Source: a virus | Reading direction: 5' to 3' (one strand) | IMG/VR virus record: IMGVR_UViG_3300048837_000984 | Coordinates: 62,001-126,000 of that record | Length of the DNA stretch: 64,000 nucleotides | Made by a program: the position numbers and the translations under genes | The notes under the pieces: generated by a model | The model's input: only the letters and a program-made list of their open reading frames with translations | Databases searched by the model: none | Told to the model about the DNA's origin: nothing | Part shown: positions 52,641 to 61,712 of the stretch, one piece after another | Layout: every line of letters starts with the position of its first letter | Position numbering within the stretch: position 1 is the first letter of the stretch

Positions 52641-54169
52641 TAGACAACCTCCGTGACTCTGCAGGCACAAGCCGCTTTCTTGAGAACTCCCATAATACCA
52701 CCGAAATTATCCGTTAGCGAGTGGCTGGACTGCTTCTGGGCCATATCTACTGAAGGCAACGGCACCTGAAGTCGTTTGATGCGGTCGACCAAACCACCCG
52801 GCAAAACTGGAATACCCGGCGCTGAGGTAAACTCAGACTTGAACAGCTCTGTCGGGGACATGCGCTGAGTTTTGGAGATAGCCGCAGCAGTCGATTCTGG
52901 TGCCAACCTGGCTATGCGTTCTACGTTTGAAGCGTCGTCTAGCGTTTTTACAGTACCCACCGGCGGACCAAACAGACTTGTTCGGAGGTTCCTCCAGGTC
53001 ATACCTTTGAGATATGGGACTTCACGGGGATTCGGCAACAACTTTTTGAACGGTCCGGCCTCTTCTCGGACCGTTTCGTAGATGTTAGCGGCCCGTACTT
53101 CGTCCGGCAAAGAATCGTACAAAGTCTTCGCCAGATTTGATTTGCCTTCGATTCCTTCTGCGACATCTCGCCCGTAAGCCAGGGGGTTTCTCCCGAATGT
53201 GTTAACCAGGTCGCTACGAAGCTCGTTCTCGTCCACGGGTTTAGCCGCCCCGTGCATTGCTGCCGTCAGCAATGCTCCGGGAATAGTCATAGACCGACTA
53301 GCATCCAATACCTTACCGAGATAGGGTGCGTACTCGTGGGGAACGCCCGGGATAGCCGGGCCGTATGTCGTTACGTTATGCAACTGCTGCCGGGCAAAGG
53401 GTACAGCGTTGTTGATAGCAAACTCTCGAGTTCTCGCCGCCAATGGGCTGTCTTCGGTTGCGACCTGACTAACGATTTTCGGAAAGTTTTTTCGCAGCTT
53501 CTCTTCCATGTCTACCGCGGCTGTATGATCGCCTACGTTCCGCAAGTGCTCATAGGCAATCGTATCCGACAGCTGATCGCGAAGGATCTTTGGTGCAGTC
53601 AATGCGCCCGCTAACAGTGACGCGCCAGCTAGGCCGGTACCGACTCGACCCAGAACCTTTGTCGTCACTGGCGCCGATTGGCGTGTAAATGGTGAGAACC
53701 AAGGGGTTGTGGTTCGGTTCCACATTCGGCGCAGGAAGCCAGGGGTTTGTCCGCTGTGCGTACCACCGAGATCCTTCCACCACCACTTCAGACCTGGGTA
53801 GATACGACTGAACGGCCGAACCAGGTTACTCAAGAAAGCTGGAGATGCAATCTTCTCCTGACCTCCCGACGAAGCTGCTCCAGTTGTTAGTCCGGGAGGT
53901 TTGCCTGTTCCCTCAACAGATCCAGGTACGCTAGCTCGGGCAGCCCGATTGATTTTGGCTGACGGCAACGGTTTCGGCTGCAAAGCCTTTGGTGGGCCGG
54001 GCGCCGTAGATGGAAGCATGGCTTGCTTCGGTAGTTGCGGGAAAATGTTCAGGCGACCGGACGGAACCAGCGTCCGAATGAGGGGCGCGCGGCGTACAGT
54101 CAAACCAGGCGCTTTGGCCTGGTTAACTGGTGAACCAACCCCATTCGTCTCGACAGCGTCTTTGCGCAT
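52640..54169 (-). CDS. Virion candidate
   Basis: 509 aa, ATG seven bases after AAGGA. Pro-rich N-terminus, GQEKIASPAFLSNLVRPF near residue 110, a hydrophobic segment VGTGLAGASLLAGALTAP, and helical body (GDHTAAVDMEEKLRKNFPKIV). Shares the short EKIA/KLA-type segment with the two neighbours. Confidence 0.62.
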   Translation of the reverse strand: MRKDAVETNGVGSPVNQAKAPGLTVRRAPLIRTLVPSGRLNIFPQLPKQAMLPSTAPGPPKALQPKPLPSAKINRAARASVPGSVEGTGKPPGLTTGAASSGGQEKIASPAFLSNLVRPFSRIYPGLKWWWKDLGGTHSGQTPGFLRRMWNRTTTPWFSPFTRQSAPVTTKVLGRVGTGLAGASLLAGALTAPKILRDQLSDTIAYEHLRNVGDHTAAVDMEEKLRKNFPKIVSQVATEDSPLAARTREFAINNAVPFARQQLHNVTTYGPAIPGVPHEYAPYLGKVLDASRSMTIPGALLTAAMHGAAKPVDENELRSDLVNTFGRNPLAYGRDVAEGIEGKSNLAKTLYDSLPDEVRAANIYETVREEAGPFKKLLPNPREVPYLKGMTWRNLRTSLFGPPVGTVKTLDDASNVERIARLAPESTAAAISKTQRMSPTELFKSEFTSAPGIPVLPGGLVDRIKRLQVPLPSVDMAQKQSSHSLTDNFGGIMGVLKKAACACRVTEVV

Positions 54170-54190
54170 GACGGCATCCTTGCCTCAAGA

Positions 54191-54216
54191 GGTTAACTGT
54201 ATGATCCACAAAACGA
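54191..54216 (-). promoter_or_regulatory. Late-type element, copy 2 (weak)
   Basis: Minus strand TTTTGTGGATCATACAGTT aligns with TTTTCTGCGTCAATATAGTT; lies 22 bases upstream of the ATG at 54169. Confidence 0.4.
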
Positions 54217-54242
54217 GTTGCAACCGCAACTGATAGCTAAAA

Positions 54243-54263
54243 GAAACCGGGCTAGCCGGTTTC
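54243..54263 (-). terminator. Intrinsic terminator of 54273
   Basis: GAAACCGG, 5-base loop, CCGGTTTC followed on the minus strand by TTTT. Confidence 0.75.
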
Positions 54264-54272
54264 CGTGTGTCT

Positions 54273-55247
54273 TTAGTTGTCTTGCTTCCAGTCCGTATAC
54301 TGCGCCTCTGCTACCGTATCTCCGGCAGCAATAGCTTTCTTGAAAGCCACAGCCATCGGTCGCTGGTCTAGATCGACCAACAAGCCAGAATCTTTTACCG
54401 TCGCGACGAAAGCCGCAGTTCCGGCTGGGTTAATTCGACCGAAGCCGACATTGCCATACAGATCGGCTAGCAACACAGACATCTGTACGTCGCCGAAGAG
54501 TGAGATGCGTGTGCAGCAGCCATCCAGGCTGAAGCTCCAGACGCTGGCGCCTACCTGTGTCAAGGAAACGCAACGAGTGTCCCGTTTTAGCAGCTGCCTA
54601 ACCTGAGGCGCGTCGTCTCCTATATCGACTCGATATACCTCGCCCGAAGAAGTACCGACGAAGAGTGTGGAGCTGTCAACGAAGACAGCCGTTCGCGGAG
54701 CCGATACAGATTGGATCAAGTTTCGGTTTCCACTTTTCAGGTCAATCAACTCAAGACGATCGGATAGCCAGCAAATCGCCGCCCACCTGGCGTCTGGTGC
54801 CACCTCAACATGGACAGGTCCCATTCCGTAAGAAGGGGAGATACGATGCACTAACTTCGATCCACCCTGCGGTTCGAGAACAAGGACGCTCCCGTTCTGT
54901 AGGCAGGCCAGAAACCGGTTGTCGGGAATTCGCGCAACCGCACACACAGGTGACGTCTTGTCCCAAAATATGCGCTGGCTGTTAGCTTGCCGAGAAATTT
55001 CCACACGAACAAATTGGCGGTCCCAGTTTACGAAACTAACTTCACTGTTGTCGGATGAGAACAGTATCGGGGAACACCAGAGTGGATCTAACCCTAGCGA
55101 CGATTCACCTACCTTCACCAGACTCCTGGCATCAAAGACCGCCACTCCGAGTCTGGTAGCGACGGCCAGAAAGTTGCCGTCGGGGCTGAAGGAGGCGTTA
55201 AAACAGTTGAACGGCAGCTCAGTCACGCGTACGGTTTCATCTGGCAT
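54273..55247 (-). CDS. WD40-like beta-propeller protein
   Basis: 324 aa, ATG overlapping the upstream stop. Repeating blades with FSPDGNFLAVATRLGVAVFDARS, FSSDNSEVSFVNWDRQFVRVEIS, DARWAAICWLSDRLELIDLKSG and similar, about six in all. Propellers are common in planctomycetes and may be host-derived; in a virion gene block it could be a receptor-binding or assembly factor. Confidence 0.72.
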   Translation of the reverse strand: MPDETVRVTELPFNCFNASFSPDGNFLAVATRLGVAVFDARSLVKVGESSLGLDPLWCSPILFSSDNSEVSFVNWDRQFVRVEISRQANSQRIFWDKTSPVCAVARIPDNRFLACLQNGSVLVLEPQGGSKLVHRISPSYGMGPVHVEVAPDARWAAICWLSDRLELIDLKSGNRNLIQSVSAPRTAVFVDSSTLFVGTSSGEVYRVDIGDDAPQVRQLLKRDTRCVSLTQVGASVWSFSLDGCCTRISLFGDVQMSVLLADLYGNVGFGRINPAGTAAFVATVKDSGLLVDLDQRPMAVAFKKAIAAGDTVAEAQYTDWKQDN

Positions 55248-55671
55248 AGTAGTCCTCCGGCAACTGTTCTTTCGGTCGGTAGTCCGGCTCGATCGGTGGA
55301 TTGCTCATCTCGACCACGAAAGCCAGTACTTTGGCTGGATCGTGCTCATCGAAGATCTTGTGAGCCAGCTTGGTTATCTGTTTCACGTTGAGTTGGCGCC
55401 AGATCCTTGCTGAGTCTTCTGGCGCTACGCCGGCCTTGAAACAGGTCACGTCAAAGGCATACGCCACGACGTGACAGAACTTTTCTCGCTCGCCATAAGC
55501 GATGTGTGCGTCTTCTAGCAGATCTTCGCGCCGGTCGTACAGACTGTAGACGTGCCCAGTCTCCGTCACGGCTGGGTAGATACAGTGTACGTACCACAGA
55601 TCCAGGCTTTCTCGGGTGACCTTGACATAAAATTTATGTGCCAAGATCTTGGCCAGGGATCGCTTTCTCAT
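55237..55671 (-). CDS. Hypothetical protein
   Basis: 144 aa, ATG. YVKVTRESLDLWYVHCIYPAVTETGHVYSLYDRREDLLEDAHIAYGEREKF; helical end with IFDEHDPAKVLAFVVEMS. No family recognised. Confidence 0.65.
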   Translation of the reverse strand: MRKRSLAKILAHKFYVKVTRESLDLWYVHCIYPAVTETGHVYSLYDRREDLLEDAHIAYGEREKFCHVVAYAFDVTCFKAGVAPEDSARIWRQLNVKQITKLAHKIFDEHDPAKVLAFVVEMSNPPIEPDYRPKEQLPEDYYAR

Positions 55672-55955
55672 AGCATGGCTCCGTTCTTATCAGCCGCTAT
55701 CGAGACCAGGAGCATCTGGCTCCCCTCCTCTTCCAACCACGCCAACTCCGAAAGCTCGACTTCCAGAGTCTCTCCGGGCGAACCACTCAACGTACGCAGA
55801 GCTAGCCCAAAACGCCGGTCGTCTGCAGTAAAGACTGCGCTGTCTGAAATGAACCACGCCCCGATACCTTCCGGTACGGCTGGCGTCCAGTTCTCCGCGA
55901 GGACCCAGTAGTAGCCAGTCCTCCGATTAACACCGACAACCGTTACAGTTGGCAA
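55668..55955 (-). CDS. Hypothetical protein
   Basis: 95 aa, TTG 6 bases after GGAGG. Beta-rich (VTVVGVNRRTGYYWVLAENWTPAVPEGIGAWFISDSAVF). Overlaps the next start. Function unknown. Confidence 0.62.
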   Translation of the reverse strand: MPTVTVVGVNRRTGYYWVLAENWTPAVPEGIGAWFISDSAVFTADDRRFGLALRTLSGSPGETLEVELSELAWLEEEGSQMLLVSIAADKNGAML

Positions 55956-55983
55956 GTTGGGCCTCCGGTTAGCTAAAAAAGAA

Positions 55984-56013
55984 AGAGGAGCAAGCCCGAA
56001 GGCCTGCTCCTCT
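55984..56013 (-). terminator. Strong intrinsic terminator of 56038
   Basis: AGAGGAGCA-GGCC-TTCG-GGCT-TGCTCCTCT on the minus strand followed by a long T-run. Confidence 0.85.
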
Positions 56014-56037
56014 GGTTACTTCACGAAACCGACGGTC

Positions 56038-56439
56038 TTACGAGACCGGCGGCAGGTCCGTGCGAGCTTCGCGCTCTGCGTGCGTCCGGCGCCGCAGACG
56101 CACCAGCGCCCCCGGGTGGAGGTGCTGGGTCGTCTGGATGTTCAAAAATGGAATCTCGAGAGTGTCGGTATCAATCGGCGTGATGTCGGTATCCGACGTG
56201 ATCACGCCGTGGAGGAACTGGATCAGATCGCCGATCTGACCCACAGCGGCAGCCGACTCAAGGATGCAGCTCATGGGGAGACGCTCCTTGACCCGACCGA
56301 TGTACCAGCGCTGAGCGCACTCGAAGAGGAGTTCGTTACCAGCCTCGATATTCTTGTAACTCATCCCGCATTCCTCCGCAAACTGATCGAACATCATCTG
56401 CACGTCGATGAAGTCGAAACACGGAATCATTTCTGCCAT
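56038..56439 (-). CDS. Hypothetical protein
   Basis: 133 aa, ATG. FDFIDVQMMFDQFAEECGMSYKNIEAGNELLFECAQRWYIGRVKERLPM, then beta-rich end. Resembles a small head-completion-type protein only by position. No family recognised. Confidence 0.62.
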   Translation of the reverse strand: MAEMIPCFDFIDVQMMFDQFAEECGMSYKNIEAGNELLFECAQRWYIGRVKERLPMSCILESAAAVGQIGDLIQFLHGVITSDTDITPIDTDTLEIPFLNIQTTQHLHPGALVRLRRRTHAEREARTDLPPVS

Positions 56440-56440
56440 C

Positions 56441-56731
56441 TCACCGCTCCTCTAGCCACAAGCCAGCGAGCTGTTCTTCTGTGGGCCAACCGGCTGTCTT
56501 CGACAGCGCTCGAATCGTTGGCCCCAAGCCGCTTAACAACTCGGTACTTTCTCTCGCAAACAGCCTTCTGAGAATCGCATACAGCTCCAGCTTCGCTGCG
56601 GCGACCTCAGCGCCCAGATAGTCTGCATTTTTTATCCGGCCACGGTAACCCTCCAACAATTCCTCGACCGACAAATCCACGATGATCTTCTGGATGACCT
56701 TGTTGCGGTCACCCCAATCCGGGTCGATCAT
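56441..56731 (-). CDS. Hypothetical helical protein
   Basis: 96 aa, ATG. DWGDRNKVIQKIIVDLSVEELLEGYRGRIKNADYLGAEVAAAKLELY. First gene after the late-type element at 56776. No family recognised. Confidence 0.6.
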   Translation of the reverse strand: MIDPDWGDRNKVIQKIIVDLSVEELLEGYRGRIKNADYLGAEVAAAKLELYAILRRLFARESTELLSGLGPTIRALSKTAGWPTEEQLAGLWLEER

Positions 56732-56775
56732 GTCGAATCCCCAATGGGTAAGTCGACGGCAGACTGGTAAGGTCT

Positions 56776-56804
56776 ACCAAACTATATTGACGCAGAAAAC
56801 AGGC
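56776..56804 (-). promoter_or_regulatory. Late-type element, copy 3
   Basis: Minus strand TTTTCTGCGTCAATATAGTT, then a 7-bp hairpin (GGTAGAC/GTCTGCC), then the start at 56731. Directly follows the stop of 56809. Confidence 0.5.
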
Positions 56805-56808
56805 TATT

Positions 56809-57102
56809 TTAGGACAGGGATCGGGCCAGCTCTTCTTCCGCAATGATCTCGGATAGACGAACCAGCTGGACCGTAGCGAAGGGAAGCAAGGACAGGTCAG
56901 GTCTTGATGCAGCCAGAATCATGGCAGCTGTGGTAGGGTCCGCTGCAACAAAGAAATCTTGCACGGGAACACCGCTAAGGCTGGCCTCGTAGTTCTCTCC
57001 GACGAACTCTACTTTCGACGGTGTAGAGCTCTGCGAATTGATCAAGCCCCTAGACGACAATGGCTCGACAGCAATCGGTTCAACCACAATCTCGTAAGCC
57101 AT
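56809..57102 (-). CDS. Hypothetical protein
   Basis: 97 aa, ATG. IVVEPIAVEPLSSRGLI, KVEFVGENYEASLSGVPVQDFFVAADPTTAAMILAASRPDL. Compact alpha/beta; no family recognised. Three-base gap to the upstream gene. Confidence 0.62.
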   Translation of the reverse strand: MAYEIVVEPIAVEPLSSRGLINSQSSTPSKVEFVGENYEASLSGVPVQDFFVAADPTTAAMILAASRPDLSLLPFATVQLVRLSEIIAEEELARSLS

Positions 57103-57104
57103 GG

Positions 57105-57725
57105 CTACCTCGACTTGGTTGCCTTGAGAACAGCTTCAACCCTTTTCCTGAGGGCATCAACTCTGGCTGCAACAGCTGGCGAGCGCCTCAACTCAGCCAT
57201 GGAGAGAAGGATCTCCTTCATCTCACTCAACAGCGACCGTACCTCGAATCGGTTGCTCGCCTTTATCTCCATGCCCTCAACCATTTCCAGGTCACTGCCA
57301 ATGTCAGCCAGCTTCACCGCCTTGGCAATAAGAGTAGCGTTTCCAACCCGGTTGGCCAGCAGAAATGACCGCTTAGAGTACGGTTCGCGGATGTCCGGTG
57401 TCAGCGCAGCCACCGTATTCGCCACCGCATCGTCCGCTGCGGCTACCACATCTTCGTATCTGCGACCTGACACGATGCTCTCATGTAGAAGGCCCGCGGC
57501 TTCGCAGACCTTGGTCCAGTAACGCTTAGCTGATAAGGACATCTCGTCCGCAGCTCGGTCAAACAGTGCGCAGGCATCCTTGCTAACGACCTGCAGGTGA
57601 CCAAATACAGAAGTCTGGTCCAGCCGGCGGTGAACAGAGAACCACTTAGCTGCCGTGTCTTCGACAGCCGGCAAAAGAAGGTCCGAACTCAGCCGGTCGA
57701 ATTCCAGGTCCTGATCCAGTTCCAC
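57105..57725 (-). CDS. Hypothetical helical protein
   Basis: 206 aa, ATG. All-helical throughout (WFSVHRRLDQTSVFGHLQVVSKDACALFDRAADEMSL, MEGMEIKASNRFEVRSLLSEMKEILLSMAELRRSP). Sits between the glycosyltransferase and late genes. Function unknown. Confidence 0.62.
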   Translation of the reverse strand: MELDQDLEFDRLSSDLLLPAVEDTAAKWFSVHRRLDQTSVFGHLQVVSKDACALFDRAADEMSLSAKRYWTKVCEAAGLLHESIVSGRRYEDVVAAADDAVANTVAALTPDIREPYSKRSFLLANRVGNATLIAKAVKLADIGSDLEMVEGMEIKASNRFEVRSLLSEMKEILLSMAELRRSPAVAARVDALRKRVEAVLKATKSR

Positions 57726-58751
57726 TTAGGCCTCCTGGAAAAATGTTGACCAGGTGCTGTTGAACACGGATCTCCGTTCAACAAGCTTCCGGTGTGTATC
57801 AAGGCGCATTCTAGCCAAATCGCCGGGACTGTTCAGTAGCAACCGGACCGATTTGTCGAAAGCTTTCCAGTCTGGAACTACTGCTGGCACACCACACCGG
57901 TTATTAACCAGATCGCAAGGCACCAGTAAACCATTACGGCCGTGTGTGACGATCTCTCTCGTTACTGGATGGTCAAATGTCACACAAGGCGTGCTCATTG
58001 AGAGAGCGCAGTGTCCGACGAGGCCAACGCTTTCTGCTGTGGTAGGCCAAACAACAAAGTCATGGCGACCGTAAGTCATTCTGTTCTTGGACATTACGTT
58101 CGAGTAGAGGATAGCTATCCGGTGCTCGTACTTACCCATGATGCGATTCAAACGACGAAGAAAGGTAGCAGTTAGACCGCCCGTATGAAGGACGGTGAGG
58201 TAAAGGTCCTTGAAGTCCTTGAGTAGAGGAGACAACAAAGAAATAAAGTCCATGTCCTGATTCGCAGCCTGGCTACCCTCTATGGGCCACAAGATCGCCT
58301 TATTCTTGGATGGTGCGTAGTCAGGTCTGGTCAGGTGAACTGCCGCGTCGAACGGCACATAAACAACTTTACCTGGATGCTTCTTGTGCAGAAGGTCTGC
58401 GGAGCACTTGGTAGGACAGACGATAACGTCGAACCACTTGAGTCGGCCTTCCGTCTCCTCGGTCAACGTGTCCCACAGAAAGAACAGGACCGTCTTGACG
58501 TTGGCCTGTTTGGCTTCTCGCATAACCTCTTCAGTGGTCGGTTCTGAAAAGACAACGGTGTCCATCTGGCGAAGCCACTTGAAAATGTTCGACACCTGAC
58601 TCAGGCTCGCATCAAAGTCAGTCGACTCGCTGACCGGACCCTCGACAAATATGGAAGTGTCGAGACCGCAGTCCTGCGCCACCTTTACCACAGGCAGTAA
58701 CGCATAGGTTGCGTCGCACTTGCGATAAGGCATCACAAACCCTGCGGCCAT
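57726..58751 (-). CDS. GT-B fold glycosyltransferase
   Basis: 341 aa, ATG. C-terminal donor-site pattern ESVGLVGHCALSMSTPCVTFDHPVTREIV with the E-x7-E spacing of GT4-type enzymes, then HGRNGLLVP. N-terminal half is Rossmann-like (VVFSEPTTEEVMREAKQANVKTVLFF). Would transfer a sugar from a nucleotide donor; the target may be virion protein, DNA base or host surface. Close to the portal, so virion glycosylation is plausible. Confidence 0.8.
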   Translation of the reverse strand: MAAGFVMPYRKCDATYALLPVVKVAQDCGLDTSIFVEGPVSESTDFDASLSQVSNIFKWLRQMDTVVFSEPTTEEVMREAKQANVKTVLFFLWDTLTEETEGRLKWFDVIVCPTKCSADLLHKKHPGKVVYVPFDAAVHLTRPDYAPSKNKAILWPIEGSQAANQDMDFISLLSPLLKDFKDLYLTVLHTGGLTATFLRRLNRIMGKYEHRIAILYSNVMSKNRMTYGRHDFVVWPTTAESVGLVGHCALSMSTPCVTFDHPVTREIVTHGRNGLLVPCDLVNNRCGVPAVVPDWKAFDKSVRLLLNSPGDLARMRLDTHRKLVERRSVFNSTWSTFFQEA

Positions 58752-58762
58752 CGAAACCTCCG

Positions 58763-60670
58763 TTATTCGTCAAGAAGTACTGATCTCTTTTTCTTTCGAC
58801 TGCCTCCAGTCTTGCCGAACATCTGCGCCTGGAGCATTTCTCCTCCTTGGCGCTGGAGCTGTCGGCGCTTGTCGTCCATGATCGACTTGACGATCGGGTG
58901 GAGACTCGGGTCCTTCTTTTTGAGCTGGATGAGCGTCGAGTCTTTCTGACTCTCCGACATACCCATGATCTGGTTAGCCAGATACTCGGCTCGAGACCAC
59001 TGCTCTTCCGGCGTAGTGGACTGGTGCGGTCCAGTCGGCAAGTTGGCCAGAACATCCTGGTAAGCAGCGCCCGCAGGGCCAGCTGGCTGTCCGCCGGGTC
59101 CTGGCGGAGCCCCGCCACCCTGCTGGGCCGGAGCCCCCTGTTGCTGCGGTGGTGCGGGCGGCTGCATCATCTGTTCCTGGACGCTGGCCTGTTCCATACG
59201 CTCCTGCAGCTCGGCCTCGGACTTCGCCTGGAACTGCTGGTCGTCCATCATGCGGCGAACTTCCTCGCGGTAGTCCAGACCCACCGACTTCATACCGGTC
59301 GAGGGGCTGATCTGTCCGCCAGTCCAGAGCTGCAGCTTGGTCTGCTGCCGTTGCAGGTCGTCAGCGTGCGTGACGCGCGCCATTCTGGCTTTCACCGTCT
59401 CCCACGACAAAAGCTGCGAAATCTGTTTGACGAGGAAACGCAGGAATCCGTTGAAGTTGTGCGGCAGTGTGCTCCAAGAAGCCTCAAAAAGACGAAGGGC
59501 AGCTGGTGCCGCCTGGATCTGGAGACTGCCCTTGTAAAGCTCCACAGGCACGCCAATTGAGTTGAGCAGTGTTTCCATGCCCTGGTCCATAAGCTCTCGA
59601 GGGGCCAACTGCTTGGCGTCACCACCGATGGCCTGGTACTGAACCGGAAACGGTAGCGTGTTCCACTTGGCTGGGTCTTTTCTTCTGTCTCGCAACATGC
59701 GGTGAACATGGGACATGAAGCCGCCCAGGTTCTGGTTAAGCAGCGTATCGCCACCGCGTTCCTTGTCACCCGGGACGGGCGTTATCAGCCGGAACGGGAT
59801 AACGTAGTCCAGGGCGATGGCTTCGTTATAGCGGTGCAGAACCTGGACGTACCAGGCCTGGCGGAAGTTGGACAGGACGCGACTGATACCCCAGCCCCGG
59901 TTGTGGAGGCCAGCCAGAGCGTCCTCACGCATGTGATAGATAACGCCGCGCTCAAAGAGAAGGTGGCGGTTCTCCTTAACAGCCTGGATAACTTCCCAGT
60001 TAGCTCGTTCGAGGTGGTAGAGTCTGCCTTCTTTAATGAGGCGTCGGTAGGTATCCGGGATCTTCCAGATGTAGTCGCAGTCTTCTGTGAGTGGGTCCCA
60101 GAGAAGCTCGATCTCGTGGGGGTTCCACCTCTTAATTTTAAAGTCCGCCTCAGAGCCAGATCGCCGGTCAATGTGATTCCACTTGCCGGAGGTCTTGCAC
60201 TTGGGGCAGGTCGCGCGGAACTCGAAGTTGGACCAGCTGAAAGCGAAGGCCTGGTTAGAGTACACCTCAGCCAAGGGAGCTTCCATGCAGCCCTTGGGGC
60301 AGGCCAAATAGCGACGAAAACCGGGGAGGATACTAGTGAAACTGTTCCCGTAGCATGCGGAGTCTAACCCTATGATGTGTAAGGCGTTACGTATATCGAT
60401 GGTCTCGTCCAGGAAGGTCAGCCACTTATCTCGCTCGTCATCCGAGCAATCCGAAATGTCGATGTCGGTGATGAAGTAGCTAAGGACCCGGTCGATAGCC
60501 TGGCGATACGTACCGTTCGTGCAGAAGAGAAATTCACACCATCGCAAGACGTGCTGGTTTGCCTGCGGCATCGCCAGAGATGCGTAGTCCAGAAAAGGGT
60601 CTGGAAAGTTCTCCGACAAGGAGGACATCCAGCTGCTTCCTGGAGATAGCGAAGTTGACGAGCCGAACAT
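58763..60670 (-). CDS. Phage portal protein
   Basis: 635 aa, ATG six bases after GGAGG. N-terminal VLRWCEFLFCTNGTYRQAIDRVLSYFITDIDI, then IRNALHIIGLDSACYGNSFTSI, a CPKGC/CPKCKTSG zinc site, VIPFRLITPVP, then GVPVELYKGSLQIQAAPAALRLFEASW and the acidic, Gln/Pro-rich tail typical of portals of large phages. Forms the DNA-entry ring of the capsid. The zinc site is a feature I associate with portals of some jumbo-type phages. Confidence 0.8.
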   Translation of the reverse strand: MFGSSTSLSPGSSWMSSLSENFPDPFLDYASLAMPQANQHVLRWCEFLFCTNGTYRQAIDRVLSYFITDIDISDCSDDERDKWLTFLDETIDIRNALHIIGLDSACYGNSFTSILPGFRRYLACPKGCMEAPLAEVYSNQAFAFSWSNFEFRATCPKCKTSGKWNHIDRRSGSEADFKIKRWNPHEIELLWDPLTEDCDYIWKIPDTYRRLIKEGRLYHLERANWEVIQAVKENRHLLFERGVIYHMREDALAGLHNRGWGISRVLSNFRQAWYVQVLHRYNEAIALDYVIPFRLITPVPGDKERGGDTLLNQNLGGFMSHVHRMLRDRRKDPAKWNTLPFPVQYQAIGGDAKQLAPRELMDQGMETLLNSIGVPVELYKGSLQIQAAPAALRLFEASWSTLPHNFNGFLRFLVKQISQLLSWETVKARMARVTHADDLQRQQTKLQLWTGGQISPSTGMKSVGLDYREEVRRMMDDQQFQAKSEAELQERMEQASVQEQMMQPPAPPQQQGAPAQQGGGAPPGPGGQPAGPAGAAYQDVLANLPTGPHQSTTPEEQWSRAEYLANQIMGMSESQKDSTLIQLKKKDPSLHPIVKSIMDDKRRQLQRQGGEMLQAQMFGKTGGSRKKKRSVLLDE

Positions 60671-60684
60671 CTGCAGCCTCCGTG

Positions 60685-60843
60685 CTACTGATCTTCCCGG
60701 TTAGACTTCGGAGGTTTCTCCGGTTTTGCGGCCTTTGCCATCTTCTGGTAAACGACGGACTCTTCCAGGTCCTTGGCTTCCTTCTCTGCAGAAGCTTGTT
60801 TGTCGAGCTTAAGGTCCGCATCCTCGACGCCGCGCTTTTCCAT
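60685..60843 (-). CDS. Small charged protein upstream of portal
   Basis: 52 aa, ATG with GGAGTAG upstream. Lys/Glu/Ala-rich single helix (LKLDKQASAEKEAKDLEESVVYQKMAKAAK). Could be a scaffold-like or packaging accessory peptide; position only. Confidence 0.6.
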   Translation of the reverse strand: MEKRGVEDADLKLDKQASAEKEAKDLEESVVYQKMAKAAKPEKPPKSNREDQ

Positions 60844-60849
60844 TGTAAG

Positions 60850-61617
60850 CTACTCCTCCATGAAACGCTCACGGTCCACAATCAGGATCGAAAACTCATA
60901 GTGCTGGAACTTGAACGTCGTTCCCGAGTAGTAAACCAGATACAGGACATCTGGCTGGCCGTTCTCTCCTTCCACTAGAGCAGCGAACGACTTGGGGTTC
61001 CCATCTTCGTCTTCCAGGACCGGCGGAGTATACCGCGGCGAGTCCTTGCGAGACGTATCCAGGACCAGCACGAGGGCAGACTCGGCCCGGATGACTTGGT
61101 GGTAGTAGGTCGCGATCTGACCAGCGCCAGGCAACTCGAAAGTAACCTTGCGCGGCTGAACCGCCGGTACAGTTGGAGCCACAGCCTTGGTCGCTTCAGC
61201 CATCAGGTGCCTCACTTCTGAAGACGCTTCCTTCTTCACCTTTGCCGGTTCCTCTGTCTGAACCTGGGTTGGTTGGGCGCTGGGGCTGTTCCGCAGCTTC
61301 TGCATCTCAGCGTCGAATTCCTTGTAGGTCTCGATCGCCGCCATCTTGGTGTCTGAGTAGATCTTGTGGTTTTTGGCGATCAACCGCTGCATGATGTGGT
61401 TGTACTTCTCAACTTCCTCAGCTCGGATCAGGATGCAGGGTCCACCGGCCTTGTCAGTCAAGTAAACCACAAAATCTCGCGGCTTCCGGACGTCATACGC
61501 GCTACTGCTGCCGTCCCGAGTGGCATCAGCGATGACAATTCCGTCCAGGCCGGCATAGTCCTGAGCGGTCCGGTAGTTGTTGTAAGCTACCTTTTCCTTA
61601 CGCACGTCGTAACTCAT
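60850..61617 (-). CDS. Hypothetical late protein
   Basis: 255 aa, ATG after AGGAG. Begins SYDVRKEKVAYNNYRTAQDYAGLDGIVIADATRDG; DKAGGPCILIRAEEVEKYNHIM; a linker; then a beta-rich C-terminal domain (VTFELPGAGQIATYYHQVIRAESALVLVLD). No family recognised. Confidence 0.65.
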   Translation of the reverse strand: MSYDVRKEKVAYNNYRTAQDYAGLDGIVIADATRDGSSSAYDVRKPRDFVVYLTDKAGGPCILIRAEEVEKYNHIMQRLIAKNHKIYSDTKMAAIETYKEFDAEMQKLRNSPSAQPTQVQTEEPAKVKKEASSEVRHLMAEATKAVAPTVPAVQPRKVTFELPGAGQIATYYHQVIRAESALVLVLDTSRKDSPRYTPPVLEDEDGNPKSFAALVEGENGQPDVLYLVYYSGTTFKFQHYEFSILIVDRERFMEE

Positions 61618-61631
61618 GTCGTCTCCTGGTT

Positions 61632-61660
61632 GGTTCTAAGATTATTACACAAACGGACTT
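61632..61660 (-). promoter_or_regulatory. Late-type element, copy 4 (weak)
   Basis: Minus strand GTTTGTGTAATAATCTTAGAAC aligns loosely with the copy at 63488 (TTTTCGTGTCAATTTAATC). Lies 15 bases before the start at 61617. Confidence 0.35.
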
Positions 61661-61683
61661 GGACAGCCAATAGCTAAAAAAAT

Positions 61684-61706
61684 GACCAGGGCAAGGTGCC
61701 CTGGTC
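61684..61706 (-). terminator. Intrinsic terminator of 61713
   Basis: GACCAGGGCA, 3-base loop, TGCCCTGGTC followed on the minus strand by seven T. Confidence 0.85.
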
Positions 61707-61712
61707 AAACGG

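Noticed and set aside
47320-60145. Copies resembling the AT-rich palindrome inside 46872, 49416 and the portal gene
   Set aside because: Within coding sequence, imperfect, and not next to any start.
60534-60881. Long frame overlapping the portal start
   Set aside because: Out of frame with the well-supported 60685-60843 gene and the portal.
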